From the NCBI RefSeq assembly GCF_025787225.1, contig NZ_CP090958.1, positions 620,001 to 684,000 on the forward strand: DNA of 64,000 nucleotides, written 5' to 3'. This DNA is from Saxibacter everestensis (GTDB lineage: Bacteria > Actinomycetota > Actinomycetes > Actinomycetales > Brevibacteriaceae). The notes beneath the pieces are model-generated. The model was not told the DNA's origin, did not search any database, and was given only the letters and a program-made list of their open reading frames with translations. Both the position numbers and the translations under genes were made by a program. Below, in pieces: positions 23,045 to 31,748 of the stretch. Every line of letters begins with the position of its first letter. Position 1 is the stretch's first letter.

Positions 23045-23844
23045 GCCTGCCGGGCCGTAGTTCCGATGCAGCTGTGCAACAACGGCGCGCCCGGATCGTC
23101 GACCTGGTGCTGGAACGAGGCGAAGCGACGGCGAAAGACCTGAGCCAGGCGCTCGCAGTCAGCGGCGCCACCGTGCACCGCGACATCGAGGTGCTGGTTG
23201 ACGAGAAACTGCTGCACCGGCGCCGCGGCGTCGTCCTCGCGCCGCCCGAGGCCCAAGTGCAGGCGATCCTTGCCTACCGGCTGCGCTCAGAGATGCCGGT
23301 CAAAATTGCCATCGCGCAGGCCGCCCTGCCTTACGTCGCCGATGCGCGGACTGTGCTGATGGACGACTCCACCACCTGTCTGCCGCTGTTCGAGGAGCGC
23401 TGCGCGAGCGGAGAAACGGTGCAGATAGTGACCAATTACGTGCGCGGCGCGCGCGCGATCGGCGGCCTGCCGAGCGCCGAGGTGCACATGCTTCCCGGCC
23501 TCTACAACGCCAAGCTCGATGCCGTGTTCGGCGCGGCCACGATCGAGGCGGTGTCGAAGTGGCACGCCGACGTCGCGGTCTTCAGTGTTCCCGCGGTCTC
23601 CGACGGCCGGCTCTTCCACCTGCTGCCGGACTCCGCGGAGATCAAACGCGCAATGATCGCCGCGGCCCGGACCAAGGTCGTGCTGGTGGACTCGTCCAAG
23701 ATCGGGCGTACCGGCCCACACGTGATCTGCCAGGCGGCCGACATCGACGTTGCCGTGGTCGATGCCCGGGCGCCTGCCGGCGAAATCCAGGTGTTGCGAG
23801 ATGCGGGAGTCGAAGTCGTGATCGTGAAGGAGGTCAATTCGTGA
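23041..23844 (+). CDS. DeoR/GlpR-family transcriptional regulator
   Basis: A 267-residue regulator. The N-terminal winged helix reads RRARIVDLVLERGEATAKDLSQALAVSGATVHRDIEVLVDEKLLHRRRGVVLAP. The sensor domain has MDDSTTCLPLF, VTNYVRGARAIG and VDSSKIGRTGPHVIC, the usual sugar-phosphate pocket elements of DeoR proteins. It starts at GTG 23041, overlapping the dehydrogenase stop by four bases. Being inside the operon, it probably represses the operon promoter (palindromes at 18461-18525) and is released by a phosphorylated intermediate such as fructose- or xylulose-phosphate. That ligand is inferred. Confidence 0.88.
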   Translation: MSLPGRSSDAAVQQRRARIVDLVLERGEATAKDLSQALAVSGATVHRDIEVLVDEKLLHRRRGVVLAPPEAQVQAILAYRLRSEMPVKIAIAQAALPYVADARTVLMDDSTTCLPLFEERCASGETVQIVTNYVRGARAIGGLPSAEVHMLPGLYNAKLDAVFGAATIEAVSKWHADVAVFSVPAVSDGRLFHLLPDSAEIKRAMIAAARTKVVLVDSSKIGRTGPHVICQAADIDVAVVDARAPAGEIQVLRDAGVEVVIVKEVNS

Positions 23845-24608
23845 ATGTTCTCGATGCGTTCAAGTTGGACGGCAAGGTAGCAGCGGTCACCGGTGCCAAT
23901 CGCGGGATCGGCCGGGCACTGGCGCTCGCGCTGGCCGAGGCGGGCGCCGACCTGGCATTGCTGGTCCGCTCGACGGACGAGGCCGAGCCGCTGCTCGTCG
24001 AGATCCGGGCGCTGGGCCGAAAGGCCGAGGCGATCAACGGCGACGTGACGGTTCGTGAGTCGATCGTGCAGGCGGCGACGGCAATCGAGCAATCAATGGG
24101 CGCGGTCGACATCCTGGTGAACAACGCCGGGGCCTGCGTGCACCGGCCGGCGCTGGAGGTGACCGAGGAGGAATGGCACCGGGTTGTGGACGTCAACCTC
24201 AACGGGGTGTGGAACTGCTGCCAGGTATTCGGGGCGCGAATGGCGGAGCAGGGCGGCGGGAACATTGTCAATATCGGCTCGATCTCTTCGATGATCGTCA
24301 ACCGTCCGCAGTGGCAGCCGGCCTACAACGCGTCCAAGGCCGCGGTGCATCAGCTGACCAAATCGCTGGCCGCGGAGTGGGCACCGCAGAACATCCGGGT
24401 CAACGCGCTGGCCCCCGGTTATATCAAGACGGCGATGGCGCCGGTGGACGATCCGCGGTTCAAGCCGCGCTGGATTGACGACGCTCCGATGCAGCGCGCC
24501 GCTACGCCGGACGAACTTGGGCCCACCATCGTTTACCTGGCCAGCGATGCATCGGCCTTCATGACCGGATCGGTGCTGGTGATCGACGGCGGCTATACGC
24601 TGTTCTAG
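23841..24608 (+). CDS. SDR-family oxidoreductase
   Basis: A 255-residue classical short-chain dehydrogenase. Cofactor motif TGANRGIG, stability motif NNAG, catalytic Ser in IGSISSM and Tyr-Lys in YNASKAA, plus ALAPGYIKT. It resembles polyol or sugar-acid dehydrogenases such as arabinitol, gluconate or mannitol dehydrogenases of this fold; the exact substrate is unclear. GTG 23841 overlaps the DeoR stop (GTGA) and has AAGGAGG seven bases upstream. As the last gene it offers a second oxidation or reduction in the pathway. Its TAG stop lies in a CTAG that also supplies the stop of the convergent pdxR gene. Confidence 0.87.
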   Translation: MNVLDAFKLDGKVAAVTGANRGIGRALALALAEAGADLALLVRSTDEAEPLLVEIRALGRKAEAINGDVTVRESIVQAATAIEQSMGAVDILVNNAGACVHRPALEVTEEEWHRVVDVNLNGVWNCCQVFGARMAEQGGGNIVNIGSISSMIVNRPQWQPAYNASKAAVHQLTKSLAAEWAPQNIRVNALAPGYIKTAMAPVDDPRFKPRWIDDAPMQRAATPDELGPTIVYLASDASAFMTGSVLVIDGGYTLF

Positions 24609-26113
24609 CGATTTTGGTCGGCGAACGTCTCTTCTTGGTCGGTGGCGGCTACCGCCGTGATCAGCCGGTCCAGGCCGCGACGAAGATCTGAATCGGGCAC
24701 ACCGCCGTAGCCAATCAGAACTCCTGGTTTGGCCGATTGGCTTTCGTGAGTCCAGTAGTGATCGAGATCGCTGACCAGGACGCCGTGCTCGGCGGCGACC
24801 GCCAGTATCGAGTCCACATTTCTCGGCGGGCTGACCGTGACGACGGCGTGCAGGCCGCCGTCCAGCTGCTGTACATCGAGGCCGTCGACCCCGGAAAGAA
24901 TGTCGATCAACATCCGCCGTCGGTGCAGGTAGTCGCGCCGGACCCGGGCGATATGCCGGCGCAGACCTCCGGTGTCGAGATAGTGCGCCAGGGCATGCTG
25001 CACGTATCCGGACACCGGCGCGCCGAGCTCCTGGCGAGTGCGCGCCATCGTCTCGACCAGATGTACCGGGGCGAGGATGTAGCCTGAGGCCAGCCGGGGC
25101 GTGAGCACCTTGGAGAAAGTGCCGAGGTTGACGACCCGGTCGGAGCTGTCCAGCGAGACCAGCGCCGGTAACGGGCTGCCGACGTAGCGAAATTCGCTGT
25201 CGTAGTCGTCCTCGACTATCAGGGCCCGGTTCGCAGCAGCCCAGTCCAGCAGCGCCATCCGCCGGGTCACCGGCATGCTGCCGCCCAGCGGATACTGATG
25301 GTTCGGCGTCACGATCACGATGTCCGCGGCGTCCGCTCCGGTTTCCAGCGCCGCAACCACCAGACCGTCGGCGTCGACCGGCGTCGGCAACACTTCGGCG
25401 CCAATGCGGCGCAGCACCTGGCGAAGCGCCGGATACCCGGGATCCTCAACTGCCACCCGCAGTGGCCGGCGCGCCGGATCGCGCAGGCTCATCAACAGCA
25501 GGGCGAGGCCCTCCCGGGCGCCGGCGGTGATCAGCACCTCGTCGGGACCGCGATTCAGGCCGCGAACGAGCCGCAGATGCTCGGCAATCGCCGCACGCAG
25601 AATCGGCAGCCCTGCCGGCGGCGGCAGTTCGTCTTCCGGGGAAACCGAGACGGCCGCCCGCCAGGCCGCCCGCCATGAGGGATCGTCGAGCCTTCGGGTA
25701 TCGGGTCGGCCGGGCCGCAGGTCGATCGGCCGCCGGACCGGGGCGGCATCGGGAGCCGGTAACGATCGCCGGCCTGATAGGGCGAGGACCGGCTCGGCGC
25801 CGGGGAAAGCCGCGACAGCGGGAAAAGCAACCTGCGGATGGATGGCGCCCAGCTCCGGGTTGATGATGGTTGCCGAGCCGTGTGCGCTGATCAGGTAGCC
25901 CTCGCCGGTCAGCTGATCATAGGCCGACGTCACGGTGCCTCGGGATACTCCGAGCTGGGCCGCAAGCGACCGGCTCGGCGGTACCCGGTCGCCCGGTGCG
26001 AGCAGGCCCGATCGCACGGCCTCCCGCAGCCCGGCGGCCAGTTGCACCGGAAGTGGCAGGTGCGCGGATCGATCCACGGTGATCGGCAGTACCGGCGCAT
26101 CCGTGCGTCCCAT
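24605..26113 (-). CDS. pdxR: PdxR, MocR-type regulator of pyridoxal phosphate synthesis
   Basis: A 502-residue MocR-family protein. The N-terminal GntR winged helix (about 15-80) reads LREAVRSGLLAPGDRVPPSRSLAAQLGVSRGTVTSAYDQL. It is fused to a fold-type I aminotransferase domain with VEDDYDSEFRY and LGTFSKVLTPRLASGYI, whose Lys would bind PLP. MocR proteins use PLP itself as effector, and PdxR activates pdxST when PLP is low. Divergent placement directly beside pdxS makes the assignment firm. The gene end overlaps the SDR gene end tail to tail through a shared CTAG, so no terminator can sit between them. Confidence 0.92.
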   Translation of the reverse strand: MGRTDAPVLPITVDRSAHLPLPVQLAAGLREAVRSGLLAPGDRVPPSRSLAAQLGVSRGTVTSAYDQLTGEGYLISAHGSATIINPELGAIHPQVAFPAVAAFPGAEPVLALSGRRSLPAPDAAPVRRPIDLRPGRPDTRRLDDPSWRAAWRAAVSVSPEDELPPPAGLPILRAAIAEHLRLVRGLNRGPDEVLITAGAREGLALLLMSLRDPARRPLRVAVEDPGYPALRQVLRRIGAEVLPTPVDADGLVVAALETGADAADIVIVTPNHQYPLGGSMPVTRRMALLDWAAANRALIVEDDYDSEFRYVGSPLPALVSLDSSDRVVNLGTFSKVLTPRLASGYILAPVHLVETMARTRQELGAPVSGYVQHALAHYLDTGGLRRHIARVRRDYLHRRRMLIDILSGVDGLDVQQLDGGLHAVVTVSPPRNVDSILAVAAEHGVLVSDLDHYWTHESQSAKPGVLIGYGGVPDSDLRRGLDRLITAVAATDQEETFADQNR

Positions 26114-26137
26114 GTCGAACTCCTTGGGTCGCGGTTG

Positions 26138-26190
26138 TTAAAAGTGGTCTATTCCGATTCAGTATAAGTGGATCTCGCTATGGGCCACTA
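26138..26190. promoter_or_regulatory. Candidate PdxR operator repeats between pdxR and pdxS
   Basis: AAGTGG occurs as a direct repeat at 26142-26147 and 26166-26171 (24 bp apart, about two turns). An inverted partial copy, CCACTA, lies at 26185-26190. MocR regulators are known to bind paired direct repeats, so this is the expected layout for PdxR. TATACT on the minus strand (26161-26166) could be the pdxR -10 element. Confidence 0.6.
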
Positions 26191-26264
26191 TCGACGGCAG
26201 GCTGGAAGACGAAACCATCCCGGCTGCTTCGGCCGCCACGCCCTCAACGAAAAAGGATTCAACT

Positions 26265-27236
26265 ATGTCAGTTCCAGCAACGTCCGACACGCTTTCCGAC
26301 GCCACTCCACACGCCGCGGCAGGCAATGGTTCGCGGGCTGCCAAAGGCTCCGACGACACCCAGACGTCGACCCGGCTGAACCGAGGCCTGGCGCAGATGC
26401 TCAAGGGCGGCGTCATCATGGATGTCGTCACGCCGGAGCAGGCAAAGATCGCCGAGGATTCCGGTGCCGTCGCGGTCATGGCGCTGGAGCGTGTTCCGGC
26501 CGATATCCGCGCGCAGGGCGGCGTCGCCCGGATGAGCGACCCGGACCTGATCGCCGGCATCATCGACACCGTGTCGATTCCGGTGATGGCGAAGGCCCGG
26601 ATCGGCCACTTCGTCGAGGCGCAGGTACTTGAAAGCCTCAAGGTGGACTACATCGATGAGTCCGAGGTGCTGAGCCCCGCCGACTTCGTCAACCACATCG
26701 ACAAGAGCAAGTTCAAGGTGCCGTTCGTCTGTGGTGCCACAAACCTCGGTGAGGCGTTGCGACGGATCACCGAAGGCGCCGCGATGATCCGCTCGAAGGG
26801 TGAGGCCGGCACCGGCGACGTTTCTGAGGCCACCCGGCATATCCGCACCATCAAAGGCGAAATCGCGGCACTGCGGTCGAAGTCCGCAGACGAGCTGTAC
26901 GTCGCGGCCAAGGAGCTGCAGGCGCCGTACGAGCTGGTGAAGCAGGTGGCTGCCGCAGGTGAATTGCCCGTCGTGTTGTTCACCGCGGGAGGCATTGCCA
27001 CCCCGGCGGACGCAGCGATGATGATGCAGCTCGGCGCGGACGGCGTTTTCGTCGGCTCCGGAATCTTCAAGTCCGGCAACCCGGCCCAGCGTGCCGCGGC
27101 AATCGTCAAGGCCACAACCTTCTTCGATGACCCCGCCGTGATCGCCGAAGCGTCCCGGGGACTCGGTGAGGCGATGGTCGGCATCAACGTCGCCGACCTT
27201 GCCGCCCCGCACCGGCTGGCCGAGCGCGGCTGGTAA
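26265..27236 (+). CDS. pdxS: Pyridoxal 5'-phosphate synthase subunit PdxS
   Basis: A 323-residue lyase subunit that condenses ribose 5-phosphate (or ribulose 5-phosphate), glyceraldehyde 3-phosphate and ammonia to PLP. The family core is unmistakable: [35 protein letters not shown], then [17 protein letters not shown] with a catalytic Lys, then [17 protein letters not shown] and [14 protein letters not shown]. The first 36 residues (Ser/Ala/Thr-rich) exceed the compact core, as often in actinobacteria. The stop shares one base with pdxT (TAATG). Ammonia comes from PdxT. Confidence 0.97.
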   Translation: MSVPATSDTLSDATPHAAAGNGSRAAKGSDDTQTSTRLNRGLAQMLKGGVIMDVVTPEQAKIAEDSGAVAVMALERVPADIRAQGGVARMSDPDLIAGIIDTVSIPVMAKARIGHFVEAQVLESLKVDYIDESEVLSPADFVNHIDKSKFKVPFVCGATNLGEALRRITEGAAMIRSKGEAGTGDVSEATRHIRTIKGEIAALRSKSADELYVAAKELQAPYELVKQVAAAGELPVVLFTAGGIATPADAAMMMQLGADGVFVGSGIFKSGNPAQRAAAIVKATTFFDDPAVIAEASRGLGEAMVGINVADLAAPHRLAERGW

Positions 27237-27880
27237 TGCACGCGGCTGCGCAGGCCGTTGACCGGCCCTCGCCACCCCAATCAGCCAGGCGCCGGATTGG
27301 GGTGCTCGCCCTGCAGGGCGACTTCCGGGAGCATCTAAGCGCCCTGCGATCCCTCGGCGCCGAAGGCGTTGCGATCCGGCGGGAAGCGGAGCTGGATGGA
27401 ATCGATGGCCTGATCATCCCGGGCGGCGAGAGCACCACGATGGGAAAGATCGCCGCGGAGTTGGGTCTGCTTGCACCGTTGCGCGGTGCCATCGACGCGG
27501 GATTGCCAACCTATGGCACCTGCGCGGGGATGATCATGCTTGCCGATCAGATCCGCGACGCTGTGCCGGGGCAGCAGAACATCGGCGGCCTGGACGTGAT
27601 AGTTCGCCGGAATGCCTTCGGCTCCCAGTTGGAGTCGTTCCAGGAGGACCTGATCGTCGACGGAATTGAGGGTTCGGTGCCTGCCGTCTTCATCCGCGCG
27701 CCGGTCGTCGAGGAGTTTGGCGCCGACGTCACGGTGCTGGCCCGGCTGTCGGACGACCGTGTCGTCGCGGTACGGCAGGGGAACATTATCGCCATGGCGT
27801 TTCACCCGGAGATCTCAGGTGATTTACGCCTCCACGAGGCCTTCCTTGAGGTAGTCAACAGTATTAGCGTTGAGGCGTGA
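27236..27880 (+). CDS. pdxT: Pyridoxal 5'-phosphate synthase glutaminase subunit PdxT
   Basis: A 214-residue class I glutaminase. IGVLALQGDFREHL opens the domain, GGESTTMGKI is the oxyanion strand region, YGTCAGMIM carries the catalytic Cys, and AFHPEISGD the His-Glu pair. It hydrolyses glutamine and channels ammonia to PdxS. The first 18 residues ([18 protein letters not shown]) precede the conserved start; translation is coupled to pdxS through TAATG, so I keep ATG 27236. The stop overlaps the next gene by four bases (GTGA). Confidence 0.96.
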   Translation: MHAAAQAVDRPSPPQSARRRIGVLALQGDFREHLSALRSLGAEGVAIRREAELDGIDGLIIPGGESTTMGKIAAELGLLAPLRGAIDAGLPTYGTCAGMIMLADQIRDAVPGQQNIGGLDVIVRRNAFGSQLESFQEDLIVDGIEGSVPAVFIRAPVVEEFGADVTVLARLSDDRVVAVRQGNIIAMAFHPEISGDLRLHEAFLEVVNSISVEA

Positions 27881-29313
27881 CTCCTTCTTCGCCCCGTGGG
27901 GACTACGACGTCATTGTGATCGGTGCCGGCGCGGTAGGCGAGAACGTGGCAGATCGCGCCGTCAAGGGTGGGCTGCGGGCCGTTTTGATCGAGGCGGACC
28001 TGGTCGGCGGTGAATGTTCCTACTGGGCGTGCATGCCATCGAAGGCGTTGCTGCGTCCAGGTGCTGCGTTGAGCGCGGCGCGCCGGGTGGACGGCAGCAA
28101 GCAGGCCGTTGACGGCGTCCTCGATGTCGAGGCAGTTTTCCGGCGGCGGGATTCGTTCACCTCGCACTGGGATGACGCCGGACAGGTGGAATGGGCCGAA
28201 CAGGCGAACATCGACCTGATCCGGGGCGTCGCCAGGCTGGTGGGGGAGCGGACCGTCGAGGTGACGCCGCCGGACGACGAACCGTTCACGCTGACAGCCC
28301 TGAACGCTGTCGTGCTCGCCACCGGATCGCGGCCGGTTGTGCCGCCAATCGACGGTCTGGCCGACATCCCGTTCTGGGGCACCCGGGAGGCGACCTCCGC
28401 GCACGATGTTCCCGGAAGGCTGGCAGTTCTCGGTGGCGGTGTTGCGGGGACGGAGCTCGCCCAGGCATTCGGGCGCCTCGGCTCCCAGGTAACCGTGATC
28501 GCTCGGGGAAAGCTGCTCGGCGGATTCGCCGAGCAAGCGGCATCCCGGGTATTGGATGCGTTGCGGGCCGAGAACATCACGGTTCATCTGGATACCGAAA
28601 CCACGGCTGTGCATTGGCAGCCAGACGGTTCGATCCGGCTTGAGGTGACCGACCAGGACGGCGACGGACGGCAGGTCGTCGCCGATCGCTTACTGGTGTC
28701 GACAGGGCGTCAGTCCGCGCTCGATCAGCTTGGACTCGACTCGGTCGGGCTGGCACCGGACGCCATCACGATTGACAACCATGGCCAGGTAACCGGAACC
28801 GACTGGTTGTTCGCGGTCGGCGATGCGGCAGGCAAGGTGCAGCTCACCCACCAGGGAAAGTATGAGGCCCGCATAGTCGGAGACGTGATAGTCACTCGTG
28901 CCAAGGGCGGGCAGATCGACGACAATTTGTGGTCGCGTCACCTGATGACGGCTAACAGCTACGCCGTGCCTCACGTCGTGTTCACCGATCCCGCAATAGC
29001 GGCTGTCGGCCTGGCGCCCGTGGAGGCCGCGGATCGCTTTGACCGGACCCGGACCGTGGAACTCGAGATTGCGGTCGCCGGTTCGGCACTGCAGGCCGAC
29101 GGGTACTCCGGGTGGGCGCGGGTGGTCGTGGACGAGGAGCGCAGGGTGATTGTGGGAGCCACATTCGTCGGACAGGATGTCGCCGAGATGCTGCATTCGG
29201 CCACGATCGCCATCGTTGGCGAGGTTCCGCTCGAACGGCTGTGGCATGCGGTGCCCGCCTACCCGACCATGAGTGAGATCTGGCTGCGTCTGCTGGAGAA
29301 GTACGGCATGTAG
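27877..29313 (+). CDS. NAD(P)/FAD-dependent disulfide-type oxidoreductase
   Basis: A 478-residue class I pyridine-nucleotide-disulfide oxidoreductase. The FAD motif is VIVIGAGAVGENVADRA. The redox pair is Cys-x4-Cys in GGECSYWACMPSKALLRP. The NAD(P) motif is VLGGGVAGTELAQAFGRLGS, and the C-terminal dimerisation domain ends VPAYPTMSEIWLRLLEKYG. The SYW between the cysteines is an actinobacterial variant, unlike lipoamide dehydrogenase (NxGC). The C-terminal active-site His-Glu of lipoamide dehydrogenase is not evident, so the electron acceptor may be a quinone or small thiol. Starts at GTG 27877, coupled to pdxT. Link to vitamin B6 is positional only. Confidence 0.85.
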   Translation: MTPSSPRGDYDVIVIGAGAVGENVADRAVKGGLRAVLIEADLVGGECSYWACMPSKALLRPGAALSAARRVDGSKQAVDGVLDVEAVFRRRDSFTSHWDDAGQVEWAEQANIDLIRGVARLVGERTVEVTPPDDEPFTLTALNAVVLATGSRPVVPPIDGLADIPFWGTREATSAHDVPGRLAVLGGGVAGTELAQAFGRLGSQVTVIARGKLLGGFAEQAASRVLDALRAENITVHLDTETTAVHWQPDGSIRLEVTDQDGDGRQVVADRLLVSTGRQSALDQLGLDSVGLAPDAITIDNHGQVTGTDWLFAVGDAAGKVQLTHQGKYEARIVGDVIVTRAKGGQIDDNLWSRHLMTANSYAVPHVVFTDPAIAAVGLAPVEAADRFDRTRTVELEIAVAGSALQADGYSGWARVVVDEERRVIVGATFVGQDVAEMLHSATIAIVGEVPLERLWHAVPAYPTMSEIWLRLLEKYGM

Positions 29314-29314
29314 C

Positions 29315-29320
29315 TACAAT
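29315..29320 (+). promoter_or_regulatory. -10 element of a leaderless transcript
   Basis: TACAAT, seven bases before GTG 29328, with no ribosome-binding site. The spacing puts the transcription start at or next to the start codon, as for leaderless actinobacterial genes. A -35 element is not evident. Confidence 0.5.
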
Positions 29321-29327
29321 CTTTCAC

Positions 29328-29930
29328 GTGTTGGATTCCTGGACTGACTTTGAGATGGACACCGCCGATGCCCAAGACGCGGACGCGATCACGGCGCTTG
29401 TGCAATCGGCCTACCGCGGAGATGTGAGCAGGCAGGGGTGGACAACCGAGGCCGACCTGCTGGAAGGTCAGCGGATCGGCCCGGGTATGGTCCGCGAGGA
29501 ACTCAGTGATCCCAATAAGGTGATCCTGCTGTTTCGGGCCGGGGCTGGCTCGGTCGGCGAGGACGGCGAGGCTGGCACTGGCGCGGCGAATGGCCGGCGG
29601 CCGCTCGTAGCCTGCTGCCAGCTGGAGAGGAAGAACGACTCGGCCTACTTCGGGATGTTTGCCGTTTCCCCGAGCCGTCAGGGTGGCGGAATCGGCAAGA
29701 ATGTGCTGACTGGAGCGGAGGCATTCGCGCGTCAAACCTGGGGAGCGACCAGGATTAGCCTTTCGGTGATCAACCTGCGCGCCGAGCTGATCGCCTGGTA
29801 CCAGCGGCGCGGCTATGAACTCACCGGAGAGAGCGAACCGTTCCCCTATGGAGACGACCGTTTCGGTCGACCGACGACCGACGAGCTGAGATTCCTGATG
29901 ATGACCAAGTCGCTGGCCGAGGGCCGCTAG
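29328..29930 (+). CDS. GNAT-family N-acetyltransferase
   Basis: A 200-residue GNAT. The acetyl-CoA loop is SPSRQGGGIGKNVLTGAEAFARQ (R/Q-x-x-G-x-G). It is preceded by the beta4 strand YFGMFAVS and followed by RISLSVINLRAELIAWYQRRGYELTGESEPFPY, a typical C-terminal half. An acidic Gly-rich loop (GAGSVGEDGEAGTGAANGRR) is inserted before beta4. Substrate unknown. The start is GTG 29328, seven bases after TACAAT, and is probably leaderless. It is the last complete gene before the IS fragments that open the 30-35 kb insertion. Confidence 0.83.
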   Translation: MLDSWTDFEMDTADAQDADAITALVQSAYRGDVSRQGWTTEADLLEGQRIGPGMVREELSDPNKVILLFRAGAGSVGEDGEAGTGAANGRRPLVACCQLERKNDSAYFGMFAVSPSRQGGGIGKNVLTGAEAFARQTWGATRISLSVINLRAELIAWYQRRGYELTGESEPFPYGDDRFGRPTTDELRFLMMTKSLAEGR

Positions 29931-29938
29931 CTTCCTGA

Positions 29939-30055
29939 TTCGTTTATTCGTTTTAAGGTATCTGGCGGTGGAGTCGAGGATGTCCTCGGCAGTTTTGGTC
30001 CAGATGAATGGCTGCGGTTCTCGTTTCCAGGCTTTCACCCAGCTCGAGGAGCGTA
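29939..30055 (-). pseudogene. IS630-family transposase C-terminal fragment
   Basis: Read on the minus strand the frame gives WVKAWKREPQPFIWTKTAED followed by ILDSTARYLK, matching the extreme C-terminus of IS630-type transposases (the W-TKTA-x-x-I-L block after the DDE core). Nothing upstream in frame belongs to the transposase, so only about 38 codons remain. A remnant, not an active element. The frame then continues by chance antisense into the GNAT gene. Confidence 0.65.
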
Positions 30056-30077
30056 CCTGCTGAAGCGGGCTTCACCG

Positions 30078-30125
30078 CCTGCCAGCCAGGAGGTGTTCTA
30101 CAATTGTCGGCGCCTCCACTCAGCC
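30078..30125 (+). pseudogene. IS3-family transposase C-terminal fragment
   Basis: In one + frame the sequence reads ASQEVFYNCRRLHSA (from about 30081), matching the terminal FYNRRRLHS motif of IS3-family OrfB transposases. The sequence before and after does not continue the protein. It lies next to the IS630 fragment but on the opposite strand, so two unrelated elements have decayed at the same site. Confidence 0.55.
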
Positions 30126-30290
30126 CATTCGAAAGTCATCAATGCCTCGCCGTGCGGGCCAGCAACTATTGGCTCCAGCAGGCGGGGTGCCGCCACGAGG
30201 CATTTCCAAATGATTCTTCGTTTCCAGCTGGGCGAGCATCTTTGCTGAGTCAACTCGGGGCCTTGACATGATTCAAGTCACCATGCACGA
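30126..30290. other. Non-coding stretch between IS fragments and permease promoter
   Basis: No conserved reading frame. It contains TTGACA at 30263-30268, a consensus -35, with CACGAT 17 bp later as the only -10 candidate. It probably includes further decayed IS sequence on the left and the permease promoter on the right. Confidence 0.4.
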
Positions 30291-30295
30291 TTAGA

Positions 30296-30307
30296 CAAAT
30301 CGATTTG
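30296..30307. promoter_or_regulatory. LacI-type operator 1
   Basis: CAAATCGATTTG, a perfect 12-bp palindrome with a central CG, the standard form of LacI-family operators. It sits 51 bp before the permease ATG and recurs at 35136-35149 before the amidohydrolase. The LacI gene lies between the two sites. Confidence 0.75.
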
Positions 30308-30358
30308 GCCGCTGATATTTCAAGGGCTGAACATGATGTGCTTCAAAGGAGAGGCTCT

Positions 30359-31747
30359 ATGACTGCACCATCCGATGTCACCGAAGGCGTTCACCCCGTC
30401 GATCAGTTCCGACCGATGCACCGGCTCATTCCGTTCGCCATCCAGCACGTCCTGGTCATGGTGGCCACACCGATATCGTCGGTATTCCTCATTGCCAGCG
30501 CACTGGACCTGTCGGAGGAAATTATCTCGGCGGTTCTGTCGGCGGTGTTCGTGTTCTCCGGCCTTGGTTCGATCTTGCAGTCCGTCGGCGTGTGGAAGAT
30601 CGGCGTTCGACTGCCCTTCGTCATGCTCCCGGGTGGAGCGGCCACCATCCTGTTCATTACGATCAGCCAGGGCACCGATATCGAAACAGCCGTGGGAGCC
30701 GTGCTCCTGACGGGTGTGTTCTACATTCTGGCGGTGACTCTCTTCGTCAAACTGCTGAAGTTCTTCCCGCCCCTCGTCATCGGCATTATGGTGATCGTCA
30801 TCGGGGTCAATCTTGTCCAGGTGACCGGCAAGCTCATAGTCGGGGAAGCGGACACCGTGGCCTTCGGGGATCCGCAGAACCTGCTCCTCGGCCTCGTCAC
30901 GGTCGCCATCACCGTGCTGAGCTTCCGCTTCTTGCGCGGAATGCTCGGAAAGCTCTCGATCGCGATCGGACTTATCGGCGGCACCATCGTCGGAACGTTC
31001 TTGGGTGCGACCGATTTCTCCGCGCATGTGAGCGGTCCCCTGCTCGCAGCCCCGACGCTCTTCCCCTTCGGTGCCCCGAAGTTCGATCTCATCGCCGCGA
31101 TTCCGATGCTGCTGTGGGCGCTGGCGTCCATGGCCGAGGCGACGGGGCAGACAATCATCAATGGAGAGATCGTCGAGAAGAAGGTCGAACCGAGCAGGGA
31201 CGTCCCTCGGCTAATCCGCGCCGACGGCATTGTGACCGTCGTCGGTGGGCTCTTCGGAACACCCGCCATGGTCACCAGCGGGGAGAACGTGGGAATTGTG
31301 CGTGCTTCCGGAGTGCGCAGCCGGTTCGTCACCGCCTTCGCCGGAGTCCTTCTCATCCTCATCGGCGTCAGTCCGTTGGCAAGGATTCTCAATGGGATTC
31401 CCGCGGCGGTGGTCGGTGGAACGGCGGTCGTGGTGTTCGCGATCATCGCCGTGCTCGGCATTCAGATGCTTTCCCGAGTGGACTTCAACAAGACGGGGAC
31501 TCTCATCACAGCTACTGTCGGCCTGGCGGCCGGTCTCCTCCCGGTTCTCATCCCGGGCATGTACTCGCAGCTTCCGCCCAATGCGGCATCGCTGCTGGGA
31601 AGCGGAGTGGCCATGGCTGCCTTCGTCTCCGTCCTGCTCAACCTGCTGTTCCACCACACAGGCAAGAGAAATCGACACCCGAAGAGCCGGACTCCGATTG
31701 AGGATCCCAGCAAGTTGGCCCAGCGGCCGCGCGACTACCGGATCTGA
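30359..31747 (+). CDS. NCS2-family purine/uracil-type permease
   Basis: A 462-residue membrane protein of the nucleobase-cation symporter 2 family. Hydrophobic segments fill the protein; LIPFAIQHVLVMVATPISSVFLIA is the TM1 signature (Q-H-x-L-x-M), PFVMLPGGAATILFI is the TM3 region, and the region around MLLWALASMAEATGQ carries the conserved acidic residue of the substrate site. Family members import xanthine, uric acid or uracil with protons. The amidohydrolase encoded in this island suggests an amino-purine or related heterocycle as substrate. ATG 30359 follows AAAGGAG. It is convergent with lacI, one base between the stops. Confidence 0.87.
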   Translation: MTAPSDVTEGVHPVDQFRPMHRLIPFAIQHVLVMVATPISSVFLIASALDLSEEIISAVLSAVFVFSGLGSILQSVGVWKIGVRLPFVMLPGGAATILFITISQGTDIETAVGAVLLTGVFYILAVTLFVKLLKFFPPLVIGIMVIVIGVNLVQVTGKLIVGEADTVAFGDPQNLLLGLVTVAITVLSFRFLRGMLGKLSIAIGLIGGTIVGTFLGATDFSAHVSGPLLAAPTLFPFGAPKFDLIAAIPMLLWALASMAEATGQTIINGEIVEKKVEPSRDVPRLIRADGIVTVVGGLFGTPAMVTSGENVGIVRASGVRSRFVTAFAGVLLILIGVSPLARILNGIPAAVVGGTAVVVFAIIAVLGIQMLSRVDFNKTGTLITATVGLAAGLLPVLIPGMYSQLPPNAASLLGSGVAMAAFVSVLLNLLFHHTGKRNRHPKSRTPIEDPSKLAQRPRDYRI

Positions 31748-31748
31748 G

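Noticed and set aside
29259-30038. Long minus-strand frame of about 260 codons spanning the IS630 fragment
   Set aside because: Only its first 35 codons resemble a transposase; the rest is antisense to the GNAT gene.
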